Part shown: in pieces, positions 9,573 to 20,062 of the stretch
How the letters are laid out: each line of letters starts with the position of its first letter
How positions within the stretch are numbered: position 1 is the first letter of the stretch
Translations under genes and position numbers: made by a program
Assembly: GCA_951394405.1 (NCBI GenBank)
Contig: OX596336.1
Coordinates: 1,364,001 to 1,428,000, forward strand
Source of the DNA: Coprinellus micaceus
Taxonomy: Eukaryota > Basidiomycota > Agaricomycetes > Agaricales > Psathyrellaceae
Direction of reading: 5' to 3'
Length of the DNA stretch: 64,000 bases
Notes under the pieces: generated by a model
The model's database searches: none
Seen by the model: only the letters and a program-made list of their open reading frames with translations
Told to the model about the DNA's origin: nothing

Positions 9573-11346
9573 GTTCGCTTTGTTGTGCGGGGTTCAAGGG
9601 AAGCTTGGGTAGAAGCTCGAAGAAATCGAAAAGACAGAAACACCATTGCCTTAAATACCTCAATAGGTCACCCCACCCCACACTTCCTCAACTCCATTTT
9701 ACGACCACGCCCCGACAACCGTTGAAAGTCCCAGCCAGAGACCCGCAAACTCGGAAGGATATTACCAGGTCGTAGTACGGTCCTCGGACTATTGAGAATA
9801 CACCCCAGCTCAACGCCTGAGAACACTTGCGGTGTTGGAGCGCCTCACCCTCGCCGAAAAGTGTAAATTCCCAAATCGAAGCAATAACTTCGGTGCGCAC
9901 GGGCTGCGACTCGCGTTCTTGGTGACCTCAGGGCATCACATGAGCCTGGACGAACCTTCCGAAGTCCTTCCCCTGGTCCCTGCCGGGCCTTGCTCTGTCA
10001 GACTTGTTGCACGTTTAGCATAAAATCCCCTCGCCGTCGACAGGCACTTACCTCACTCCGTACCTTCCCCAGAACCAGTTACTCGACTAGACACTCTTCA
10101 AATCGCACACCCTGTTCCACTTTCATTAAGCATCCTCACCGCAGTTCGGGGGTTACCTCACCCACCGTCCCGTTCCTGCCCTGCATCCGTCTTAAGGCTT
10201 CATATCGCACACGTCGTCGCACTTCTTTGGCAAATCAAGTATATCGCTTGGAAGATGAAGACTATGGCGCAAGGGTGGGAACGGGATGGGTAAAATGCAA
10301 TGCAATGCAAACGCTGCAGCACCACGCAGCGTTGAAGGCGACGGGAAGAGTCTACTCATCTATAGCGCAAGTCTTTCTTCCACCCAACGCCGAATTGGTT
10401 GAACATCTAAGCAAGTTGACGACGCCATTCAGCTAGGCCTTCATCGACGTCCTATTCGCCACTTTCCTCACTTGTCTCGCGAATGGATGGGTCATTGAAG
10501 GTAATGACATTGTGGGGGTCGGCAACCCCTCTGAAATTCGCGTGCACAGGAAAACGGCACCTTCCCGATTTGGTCGAGTGCCTTCCTAGGCCCCTATCTC
10601 ATACCCCACACCTCCGTCTCCTCGACGATTGAGCATCCCCTTGGGTTAGAGCATCGGTAAATGGGATATAAGGTGAAGCTACACGATTGTATGATATTGT
10701 AGTACTGTTAATTCGACTTGATGAGGACAAACGGGACGAAAAACGGCGCCTTGAGTGGGAAATAGGGGCTTTGTACCACTTTCTTAATAACGTTTTACTG
10801 AGTTCAGTTATCCTCACAATTCTTTCATATTCTCGTTCGATTAAGCTACCCCTACAAAAAACTCGGACGTCGGAACGTCGCCCTCACCATCTACCAATAC
10901 TTTCTGGTGCTATGCACCCTATTCCTGACTACCTGGCCCGCCGTTTTCTTACCAACTCCGAGTTTTTTTCTCCTAGAAATGATAGCTCTCATTTTCTCCT
11001 TACAAAGTGGTCGCGAATCTGCAACCTTCAAAAGTTATAAATTGGAGACACCTCTTGCCGCGTCGCGTCGGAGTTTGAAATGGCAGGGGATTGCTGACCC
11101 CCAATGACAGTCATTGACTCATCCCACTCACCGCAGTGGTCACGCCGGCATTCGGCAATATCACACGTGCAATGCCGATGGACGGCGTGGCATCAAACGC
11201 GTACATATTCGCACACAATATCATTGTTCTCCTTAATGGAGGTGTTTGAATTGGGAAACTGCAGTGAGTGGCTTGGTTCGCAGTTTGTTCCCGAACCACC
11301 ACCATCTACCAGCCTCGTCTTTCTACCGCATCCTACTAGCACAAAG
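9573..11346. other. Gene-poor interval holding a degenerate repeat of the subtilisin 3' flank
   Basis: No protein-like gene was recognised. The piece 10150-10440 resembles the 3' end and downstream flank of the subtilisin gene at 15.5-16 kb (listed separately). A plus frame at 10687-11040 is open but matches nothing recognised. Confidence 0.45.
10150..10440 (-). pseudogene. Decayed fragment related to the 3' end of the subtilisin gene
   Basis: Around 10225 the text CAAATCAAGTATATCGCTTGG, then GGATGGGTAAAATGCAATGC, matches the subtilisin downstream flank near 15575 (AATCAAGTATATCACTCGGAAG) and 15760-15790 (GGATGGGTAAAA, then repeated AATGC). About 130 bases are missing between the two matching blocks. 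Further on, 10395-10425 (TTGGTTGAACATC, then AAGTTGACG) resembles the last coding codons of the protease read on the plus strand at 15955-15985. This looks like a truncated duplicate of the 3' part of the protease gene. The flank match is clear; the match in the coding part is weaker. Confidence 0.45.
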
Positions 11347-11921
11347 ATGGGCAACTACGACGAGCCAGACGTTGTCTATCGTGGCTACATGATCCCACTC
11401 CCAAAGTTCAACGATATGATGAAGAAAATCCCCTCTTACAAACAGCTCATGGTTTCGGAATACGGGGAGCACAGTCATCACTTCTGTTACAGCCGGTGGA
11501 AGAACCACGTTCTGGACGAGAAGTTAAGGAAGAGAGCACCCAAAGTGAAAGGTGCGCTCGAGCCCTCTCTCCTTACATCGCCCTCAAGTGTTAACCCAAG
11601 TATCTTAGAGCACTCAATGGATGGGAAGCCACCGACCGTCGAAGGCAGCCATATGATGTTTCTAGTTGGCTGCTTTCCGTTTGAAGATCAAGAGCAGGTT
11701 GAAGATCCCAACCACCCCGACGCCGAAAATCTACTCGAGAGAGACCGCGACCGCAAGTCTCTCGAGAACTTTATCAAGTTCTTCAGGCATCGCGGCGCCA
11801 AAGATATGAAGCCTGAAGATTTTGAATGGGGATGGTCTATTGGCGTTAATCCATGCTATCTCCGGGTAAGTGCACCTATTTTCCTTGCCTGGGTAGACGC
11901 TAACTTTCTGCCCAGACCTAA
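11347..11921 (+). CDS. Small protein of unknown function
   Basis: Not recognised. The start ATG at 11347 follows a pyrimidine-rich stretch. Three exons, 11347-11551, 11609-11865 and 11916-11921, are joined by introns GTGCGC...CTTAG (57 bases) and GTAAGT...CCCAG, the latter leading to an immediate stop. The protein has about 155 residues. It is rich in charged and aromatic residues (MGNYDEPDVVYRGYMIPLP, later HSHHFCYSRWKNHVLDEKL and DFEWGWSIGVNPCYLR). It has no signal peptide or membrane helix. The first intron is a multiple of three and open, so a retained-intron form would also translate. It lies head-to-tail against the nuclease-like tandem on the opposite strand. Confidence 0.55.
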
Positions 11922-12397
11922 GTGGCGAGCCCCTCCCAATACCAACAGCCATTTTTGTACAGTACTTGTCTGCCGACTTCACGCAATGTCTTTTGTTCTC
12001 CTTCTGAGTGATACTCAGTACTCTTAATTTCGGGCCTGGGGCCTCTGGCCTTCCGATGGCTCCATGCAGTGTTTACGTTCGAGTCAGGCAAGTTGCAATC
12101 GACGCTTCCCACTACTATGTCGCCCACACATCCGCCTCTGCCCAACCCACGTGGGTAAGGTCAAAATCACAGTCACCTACCTATCCACGGTCAAGACATC
12201 GGTTCATCGCTCGTGTTATGGTTTGCACGGTCAGTCTTGGTCTTTGACATAAGCAAAATACGATCCCTTCAGTCACCGCCGTGCCCTTAACCAGCCAGCG
12301 CATTGACGGTATTCGAGCTACCAAAGAGAACCGATGTATATATTAACCCTCGGACTATCAGGAGACGCTACGTCTAAGAATGTCGCCGCGATCACGG
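11922..12397. other. Intergenic, nothing recognised
   Basis: This is the region between the 3' ends of two convergent genes. No open frame, repeat or RNA structure was noticed. Confidence 0.5.
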
Positions 12398-13651
12398 TCA
12401 CTTCCGAGCCGCCTCTATCGTGTTTCTCCATCTATCGGCGAAGATACTCCCCCACTTTACACTCGAAAGGTTCTGTCCGGTAGTGAAAACGGGCCTCCCT
12501 TTCTTAATGGCAGCACGCAGGAAACAAAAATGCGTGCCGCACGTACCAATCCCATACATCTTCTTGTCAAAGCGTCCCATGCAGTCCACCATGTAGTCGT
12601 GGGTTTGGACTGCGATCTTGAACCGCATCTTTTGGATGGCTTCAAACGGGGTGTTAGAGCCGGGAGACTGGCCAACCTCAAGTATGAGGCAGATCTTGTC
12701 GCCTGAGGCGTCGCCATCGGCAAGATATTTCTCCACTGTGAAGTCAGGATATCCAAATTTAACGGCGTCGTCTGGAACGGAGGTAATGAGCCGGTGCATT
12801 AGTGGTATCCAGGATCAGAAAGACGAACGAACCTGTGAGCTTCATTTTTCCAACCCTAGAGGAGATACTGAACTTGAACCCGTCGTCATCGTATTCTTCT
12901 TCGTCATCCTCGTCGTCGCTCTCCGAGCGCTCCCCCCTGTCCCCGCCGTCACCGTTGTAATCGTGCTCTTCGCCAAAGAACACGTTTTGACTACCATGTT
13001 TCGTGTCCCCGAAGCCATCATCAGACTCGCCAGACGCGTCGATACCTTTGTCGGGAAGTTTCGCTACGTCATCTTCATCTTCGGAGTCATCACCACTGCC
13101 CTCAGCGAATTCGAAGACGTTTTGCTTATTCTTAGGAGACTTGCGGTCCCTTCTCAGAGGTGTAGGGTCAGGGGTGGGTTTTGGTTCTTCCCCAGAATCC
13201 GTTGACGACCCACTCATTGTATCTTTGAAGGGTTTCATCAGCAACGGATCGGTGCAATATCACATATCATAACCGTTCACATACCATCTTCAGTTGTCGA
13301 TAAACACCTTTGGGGTTTCACCAGGTAGTCGTTCAGAGGGAATATCCAGCCGAGATACGCCAGCATTGGGCCGTACATCGAGTGCTGCCTCGGCGTATGG
13401 ACCTTCCAACCGTCGATCCGCTTCTGCAGCAAAACAGGGAGCTTCGCGGTAGGATGGAAGTACGCCTTGTGAGGTGCGTCGTATATTTCTGGGGGTGCGA
13501 ATAGGGCGTAGTCCTCCACGCACGATTTCCGGATGCGGTTGAGAAGCCTCACAAAGCTGGGGGAATGCAGCAGGTGCCACTCTTTGGGATGATGGACGGT
13601 CTCGTACTTGGTTGACGACGCATTGGGCTGCGCCCATTCAATGTAGGTGTA
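12398..13651 (-). pseudogene. Nuclease-like tandem unit 2 (degenerate PD-(D/E)XK-type), no own start
   Basis: Continues in frame after the TAA that ends unit 1. First comes the C-terminal part of unit 1 homology (YIEWAQPNASS, then SFVRLLNRIRKSC). Next is a domain with MYGPMLAYLGWIFPLNDYL that parallels the start of unit 1. After a 62-base intron (13223-13284) follows a very acidic linker with runs of Asp/Glu/Ser. After a second intron (12772-12832) comes the nuclease-like part: YPDFTVEKY, about 13 residues, ICLILEVGQ, QTHDYM, and KKMYGIGTCGTHFCFLR. The stop is at 12398. The PD...(D/E)xK arrangement is suggestive, but the lysine position holds glycine. There is no ATG before the LAYLG block, so it is either fused to unit 1 by readthrough or correction of the TAA, or dead. 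Distant-fold assignment is inference. Confidence 0.5.
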
Positions 13652-14397
13652 TTATTCACGAACAACCGCGATCCCCCACAGGCTACCCTGCCATGCCCCC
13701 CTCGCACGGTGCATGTAGCCCAGGAGCTGGGTGATGACTTCGTTCCTCAGCTTGGCCAGCTCCACACCTTTCAGGTCGCGTGTCGCCCTCCCAATCTCTA
13801 TGAGTACTCTTAGAATATCGGCTATGTCGGTCTTGACGTGGGGTGCCTCCCCAAAGAACATCTCGATGGCCGCATCTGGGAATAGGTTGCCACTTGTTAT
13901 CCTAACATCTCGTGCTGAATTTGACGCAATCGAGCGGACGGCCGTCAGCACTGTGATCGGTAGTGACCAGCTAGAAGGGGGGCACCTCACCGTTGCTGTC
14001 CATGGTATGGTCTGAGTAGTTGGTTGCGGCGCTCACCGTCCCGGCAGTGTCTACGCTCCTTCTTGTCACTGTCGAGCTGAAAACAACCGGCTCTCCACCA
14101 CTCGATTCTCCGTAACCTCCCTCGTAGTCGTCTACGCATTTTATTTGGGCTGTCAGTTCGAAGGAATCGAGTCAAGGCAATCTTGTGGGACTTGCCTGCG
14201 GACGTCTCCTCCAGGAGGCGAAAGTTCTTCTGGGGCTTGGTGAAGAAGCCTTCCTGCACCGGAAACTTGCAACCAAGATAGGCGAGAAGTTCACCGTAGT
14301 AATCGAATTGGCTGCTGGGTGGGTCCTTCAAGACGTTGGATAGGCGAATCCGAAAGTTGGGAGCCATGGCTTGCTGAGTGTCGAAATTGGGTGGCAT
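13652..14397 (-). CDS. Nuclease-like tandem unit 1 (degenerate PD-(D/E)XK-type), ends at an in-frame TAA
   Basis: Start at ATG 14395-14397 (MPPNFDTQQAMAPNF). Exon 1 to 14196 carries YYGELLAYLGCKFPVQEGF. A GC-AG intron (14150-14195, donor GCAAGT), exon 2 (14149-13991, Ser/Thr-rich) and a 40-base intron (13951-13990) lead to exon 3. Exon 3 has LFPDAAIEMFFG, DILRVLIEIGR, NEVITQLLGYMHRAR and LWGIAVVRE, then TAA. The order PD, E-x-G, Q-L-L-G-Y-M, G-I-x-V-V resembles PD-(D/E)XK-like domains found in many mushroom proteins, with the usual lysine replaced by glycine. Homology-like text (YTYIEW) continues past the stop, so the TAA probably truncates a longer protein. Unit 2 repeats the same order. A catalytic role is doubtful. 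Confidence 0.5.
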
Positions 14398-15939
14398 GAT
14401 GGTCTCTCGAGTGTTCAACAAGAGTGGGTCGGAGAAGGGGAAGGGGATTAGGATGGGTGGCTTCGCAGGACACGGGCTTATCTTATGTCGACTCGACCGT
14501 GACTCATGTGGAGAACAATGATTTACACCTTTATGATAACGTGCACGAGACGAGAGGTAGCTGGGGGCCATCCGAGGAATCGACGAGGGCGTCGAGTGGC
14601 TACGCGCTGAGTGCGGGGACCTACACACCACAACAAGCTGCCAAAAAAGGAAGGTCATCGTCGCGGCTGTCGAGCAGCTCATTGTTCTTCATGGTGCTCC
14701 CACGCATTGCAATTGTTGTAAGCGTAAATTGGGACCCCAGATTCACTCGATAAGATGGTTACACCTTTATTGATCGATGGGTGTTCGGTCCGTGGGGTCG
14801 GGCGTCTAGAAGTTTCGTGGTTAGTGGTCAATCGGTTGTGAGCTGTTCCTGTGACCCACCAGAGGTACTTATGTGAGCGTCGAAGCACAATTACTCCCAG
14901 TCCGAGGGGGCACACCCCTCCGACCTGTGAATCGCTGGCTCACCACGAAGCTATGTCAGTTTTCAAGGGACCAGTGGGCGGAGGACCAGAAACAAATGTT
15001 TTTTTAGCCTTTTGAAACCATCGCGTTCCGGAACTGATTCGGAGGGCTAACAGCAACCCTAGCCAACATCCCTGCTTTCCGGGACCAGCCCGCTACCCTG
15101 TTGGGTAGATGTGGGGGACGCTCGTCCGTGGATAAGATGAGGGACGGAGGCGGCGTGAGCGGCGCGCGCAGATCCATCGTGTTTGGTCGGCGTCCCGATA
15201 CCAAAAAGGATCGAGCGTTTGGTGAGGGACGCGTACTACCCCCATCCATCCCATCCCCACTTCCCCGAAGGTCTTCTCACTCCCCTCGGGTGGGTTTCTG
15301 GGACAAATTTTGGCGCCCAGCACTCCCGCCGTCCCGCCCTCCACCAGCGCCTATGCATGGCCATCAGGTGAGGGCAGCTCCGGGCTGGTCTCTCTGAGCG
15401 TTCCGGCCCACTGACAAGCAAAGCCACATCCTCGTACTTAACATACGCACCACCAGCGGGAGGACCTATCTTATTCAACTTCCATCAGCCACTCCCGCCC
15501 CACTAGTCAAGACACTCACCATACTTCCTGTCCCCCCTCCCCCATCTCACACACCAACCACACTTCTCTAGCAAAAATCAAGTATATCACTCGGAAGATG
15601 TCAACTATAATACAAGGGGGCTGGGGGGCAAGCGCACTGACGAGATAGGTAGGGTGGGGTAGCCTGTATGGTAAAGCAAGGGGAACACAATGAGAGCAAC
15701 AAGGGCGCTGAACGATACCGATCACATCCAAAAAACGGGTGGCGAGGGGGGGTTACGGGATGGGTAAAAAAAACAATGCAATGCAATGCAAAACGAACGA
15801 AAAGACAAGGAGGGGGAGATATGCAATGGGTGGATGGATGGATGGATGGACGAACGAACAAGACGCGGTATAGCCTCAAACCCAGCGCGCTATGCAGCAC
15901 AGCGAATAACTAATAATACACCACACACGTCAACCTCTC
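14398..15939. other. Intergenic / 3' flank of the subtilisin gene
   Basis: No gene recognised. The last 400 bases hold low-complexity DNA and simple repeats downstream of the protease, including purine-rich tracts. Confidence 0.5.
15774..15850. repeat. Simple repeats: (CAATG)n at 15774-15790 and (TGGA)5 at 15831-15850
   Basis: Three to four tandem CAATG units, then five TGGA units 40 bases on. The CAATG tract is also present in the related fragment at about 10297-10312. Confidence 0.85.
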
Positions 15940-17534
15940 TCAAGCGGTGGTCGCGTTGTTGAAGATCAACAGGTTGACGGTATCATCAGGCAACTCGGCG
16001 AGCAGCCCCTTGCTGCTAAGAGCAATCAACGCCTGCTTGAGCTGCTTGGGCGTCAAGGTCGGCTGCTTGGGAATAGGGGCGGTCGCAGCCTCGACGAGCT
16101 TGGGCGAGGGCATGAACGCACGGAGGTACTCGGGCAGCACAGCGTGGACGAAGGTGTAGATGGAAGAGCCGCTCTCGGAGGTGAGGCTGATGAGGTTGTC
16201 CTCGGCATCGAAGGTGGGGTCGAACTCCGGAGAGGGGTAGATGGAAAGGAGGTACGCGAGAAGACCAGCAGTGTGGGGCGACGCCATCGAGGTTCCAGAG
16301 AGGGTCGAGGTGGCGGTGGGGCTTCCGCGGTAGGTCGAGAGGATGTTGAGACCGGGGGCGAAGACGTCAACACACTTGCCCCAGTTGGAGAAGTAGGCGC
16401 GCTCGTCGCCGAGAGTGGAAGCACCGACGGTGACGGCGTTCTCAGCCGCGGCAGGCGAGTAGCTGCAGGCATCACGGTTGTCGTTGCCTATGATCGTCCG
16501 GCTATTAGCTTTCATTCATATCACGAAAAGGTCCCGATAGACATACCAGCTGCGACAGCGAAGTGAAGGCCGGACCTAACAGCCTTGTTAACGGCATCGT
16601 CGAGAGCCTGGGACTTGCCACCACCAAGAGACATGTTGGCGACGGAGCCCTTGTGGGAGGACCTGCCAGTCTTGGCGAACTCGGCCTCAGCAATCTGCTT
16701 CTTCTTGTAAGCAGCATTAGCAGCCCAAGTGACACCACCAACGACGTCGGACATGGTGCCACTGCCGTTGGAGCCCAAGACCTTGACAGCGATGACGTTG
16801 GCCTTCTTCGCGACACCGTACTTGCGGGAAGCGACGGTGCCAGCGCAGTGAGAACCGTGACCGTTGCCGTCCTCATCCTCATCGTTGTCGGGAACAGTCT
16901 TGCCCCAGGACGCGCGACCCTCGAACTCGACGTGGTGGATGTTGATGCCAGTGTCGACCACGTAGACATCGACGCCCTCACCGCCTTCACTGTCGTACAC
17001 GTACTTGGTGAAGGTGGAGAAGGTGAGCCTTGGCCTGTGGCTGATCCGGGCCAGACCCTGCACGAAGCTAATTAGGCGGGGTACGTGTCAGCGAATAGCC
17101 GAGGTGTGACGTACCCAAGGCGCTGAGTTCTGAGTCGCGGGGTCCATTGTCCTCACAATCTGGTCCTTCTCGACGTAAGCGACCTCAGGTCTGAGCCTGA
17201 GCTGCTCGAGCACGCGCTCGGTGAAGCGACCGGCATAGCCGTGGATGTGGCCCTCGTAGACCCGTTGGACGCCGGAGGCGACGTCGCCGATGAGCGGATC
17301 CTCGGCATGGAGCCGCTGGAGGAAGTTCAAGTGGTTCGACTTGACGTCGGGATGGACGTCGTCCTTGAGAATGACGATGTACGAGTTGTTGAGGGTGCCA
17401 TGGGGATGCTCGCTGGCAATGAGGGGTGCGAGGCCGACGGGGGAGCGGGATGGGGGCGAGTGCGGAGTGGAGAGGGGCGTGGCGAGGATGAGAGAGGCAG
17501 ACGAGACGGCGACCAGAGCCCACTTGGAGAACAT
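15940..17534 (-). CDS. Subtilisin-like serine protease, S8A proteinase K / vacuolar proteinase B type
   Basis: Secretory-pathway serine endopeptidase, probably vacuolar. Three exons, 17534-17115, 17057-16547 and 16487-15940, with introns of 57 and 59 bases, give 492 residues. Signal peptide: MFSKWALVAVSSASLILATP. An inhibitor I9 propeptide follows (YIVILKDDVHPD ... EVAYVEKDQIV). The mature domain has the catalytic Asp in VVDTGINI (about residue 175), His in NGHGSHCAGT (about 207), oxyanion Asn in GNDNRDACSYSPA (about 312) and Ser in SGTSMASPHTAG (about 377). All four are intact. The C-terminal 100 residues beyond the catalytic core are longer than in proteinase K and match the extended tail of fungal proteinase B homologues. 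The first splice restores NSAPWGLARISH, the canonical junction of propeptide and mature domain. A decayed partial copy of its 3' end lies 5 kb away at 10.2-10.4 kb. Confidence 0.95.
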
Positions 17535-17758
17535 GGTGGATGAGAGAAAGGAGGAACGGGCGCTCCGACCCCAGTTAACCACCTTTGTTTAGCCTTGTTT
17601 GCCGCCCCTGCTGCGCTGACTCGGTGGAACTCCATAGCTGTCTATATGGATCTACAGCTGGCCTCTTGTTGCTCTGCCCGCTCTCCAATGCGCGCCAGGA
17701 CCACCTCTTGTGTCCGCGTCATCGTCTGAGAAATATATGTCATCATCAATACGAACCC

Positions 17759-18175
17759 CTATTCCATGTTCAACTTCTTCAATGTTTCCTTCGACTCAAC
17801 GAATACAACACACACCTGCACAGTACACTCATTCCTGATCTCGCAACACTCTCCGCGAGCCTCCACTGTCAACCTCGACACCACTCGCGTGCCTGCCCCT
17901 GCATCTGCCTCCGCGTTGATCCCCTGCGGACATAGCGACATCCGACCGTGGATCGTCGTGTCAACTTCAAATGGGCCGATTATTGGCAGTCGCTCTGTCA
18001 AAACCCTCGCAAGTGGGTTGGTAGGGTCGAGGGGGTCAGGCTTCGTATTCTTGATCAGCGGGCTTAGAAGAAAGTATTGCTCTGGATCCTGGATGATGGC
18101 CAGCACCGACTCTGCGGACGCGTTGACGGACCGTATCAGGGTCACAGTGTGGCTGGGGAAGAACCAGGAGGCCAT
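17759..18175 (-). CDS. DUF7053 / SRPBCC-like protein
   Basis: Small soluble protein of about 138 residues resembling the fungal DUF7053 family, which looks like a lipid-binding START/SRPBCC fold. The start is placed at ATG 18173-18175 (MASWFFPSHTVTLIRSV) because homologues begin just before an H-T-x-T-L strand. An upstream in-frame ATG at 18292 would add 39 residues that contain a GTAAGC donor-like site. Features: NASAESVLAIIQDPEQYFLLSPLI near the N-terminus, VLTERLPIIGPFEVDTTI in the middle and a beta-rich end VSRLTVEARGECCEIRNE. The gene starts about 220 bases beyond the subtilisin start codon, on the same strand and upstream of it. Function unknown; family assignment is by pattern, not by search. 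Confidence 0.6.
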   Translation of the reverse strand: MASWFFPSHTVTLIRSVNASAESVLAIIQDPEQYFLLSPLIKNTKPDPLDPTNPLARVLTERLPIIGPFEVDTTIHGRMSLCPQGINAEADAGAGTRVVSRLTVEARGECCEIRNECTVQVCVVFVESKETLKKLNME

Positions 18176-19401
18176 GTAGATCGTATGGAGAGCAGAAGAC
18201 AGGGACGTAACACCCGGGGTAGGCATTGTACGCTTACCGCGCACGAGCCATGCCTCCGCCCACTTGCGGTGATAACGCTCCCCAAAGAGCATGGCGATAC
18301 GTTACCGGCCGTGCCCCACTCTGAACCTTGCCGGAATGGTAGACGCTGCTCTAGTAGCAGATGCGGCCAATCAAAACGCACCACCTCTCCTCTGTTACCA
18401 CGCCTTCATGTGTGACGCTATGTGCCGCGCCTAAAACGGCATTGCTATCCTATTTCTCGCTCTAATCGCGCAATCGTGGCACATTCTCAGATGGCAGTCA
18501 ACAGCCCACCTTGGCTAGATATGTTCAACCGCTAATCATAGTGACCGGCACCCGCACCTTCCCCAAGTACGTCCCACACGCCCTGGGTATTATGTACGTT
18601 CACCTACTACCCATATCGGTCGGCACCACCCCTCCACTCGGAACGGGGAAGGGTGCAGAGGCACACGCGCCTTGGAGCCCCCCAAATCCAAATTTAGGCG
18701 CTAGATCTCGAAAGACTTCATTCCGACCATATCGAAGGTTTTGAAAGTGCTTATCCAGATCTGGGACGCAGTATTCACCGGAAATGCATACGTCAAGTGA
18801 ATGGACGAACCCAGCAAGACCGGAGAAAGTAGTTCACCGGGCTTGCCTCACCTCCTTGTGAGCGTTAGGAGACTCTTCCCTCCAGCTCTTCTCCACGATG
18901 CCCTTCCCAATTGAAGTCATTCCCGGACGACGTGGTGGCCGGAGGCCACCTGAAGGTGCAGCGTACAGGGTAGTCCGGAATCAGTGGGTATACAATCCAA
19001 ACCACACGGCTGTACCGACTTCCAATATTGGGGGGGTTGCAGGAATTAGCAGAGGCTTCATAACGAATACGCCAGACTCGGCCCCTGTGCACTCGGGCAA
19101 CCGAGATGAGGTAACCTCGAGGAAGGATAGCAGACACCCGAAGGAATGGCTGCGGTGCATTGCGAAGAGGCCATCCGCCGGTGGGCGACCGTCAAATAGT
19201 AGGTTTCAATGCGAGTTGCCTAGATTTTGTAGGGGCGAGATTGCGTTTGTTGGATATGTGTGCGCATATGGGTCCCTACCCCTATTTGCACGTCAATCAA
19301 TCGAGGGCCTCTCCCGTTTCCTTGACCCCGTCGGGTGGACTGGGGCTTCCTCTGGAGCACACTCAGCTCTCAACTAGCCCGTCACCCATGCTCACCCCGA
19401 G

Positions 19402-20062
19402 ATGAAACCGCCCTCTCCATCGCACCCTTCAGTCACACTACCACTTGGCAGCAGCAAGGCCCACGGGGATCTGCCTTCTTCGCAAGCCACCCCGTCCTTC
19501 GCCACTCGCAGTGTAACACCTCTGTCCTCTTTCCTCCCACACGGCCCAGCAGATATTCTGGACCAGCGAAGAGAGCCGCAGCGCTCTCGCGAGGCTTTCG
19601 GAGATGTGGGGCAAGTGAAGGAACTGCTTCTCAGAGAGACATTGACTTGCTACGTTGTGCCTCCTCGCGCAGGCAGTCCAGCATCCGAAGCTAGAGGGCC
19701 ATTCTCAGTGCTGAATGTGCGCGCGAGTTCATGTCCTTACCTATAACGATCAGATCCTTGTTCGGGGACTTGCCTTCTTGCAAGCTCAATGAGGCGAGGT
19801 GTCGATTCCCTTTACCTTGGATAGAAGCGAAGCTATCGCACTCGGCCCTCCTGCGTTTGGCGAGGATAGACCCACAAAAGCTGCTGGCGTGGACGAGTAC
19901 GAGCTACCCCTAGTCCCTGACGAAAAGTGGTGGAAGGGATGGTCGCGACGTGGGTATCTGACGCCTCAGTCAAATTTGGGCAACCTCTATTCAAATTTCA
20001 CCTCGATCGGAAACCAAAAGCACCTCCCAGATTTTGACAGCCCTTTTCCCCGGGGCGTCTAG
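19402..20062 (+). CDS. Possible unrecognised two-exon gene
   Basis: Two plus-strand frames look more protein-like than their surroundings. At 19402-19746: SSFLPHGPADILDQRRE and FGDVGQVKELLLRETLT. At 19799-20062: SEAIALGPPAFGEDR, then DEYELPLVPDEKWWKGW. No clean GT-AG junction joining them was settled, and no family is recognised. It could be a fragment of a real gene or chance. Confidence 0.25.

Noticed and set aside
15004..15478. Overlapping open frames on both strands
   Set aside because: GC-rich low-complexity DNA opens several frames at once. None has a start context, intron partners or a recognisable motif.
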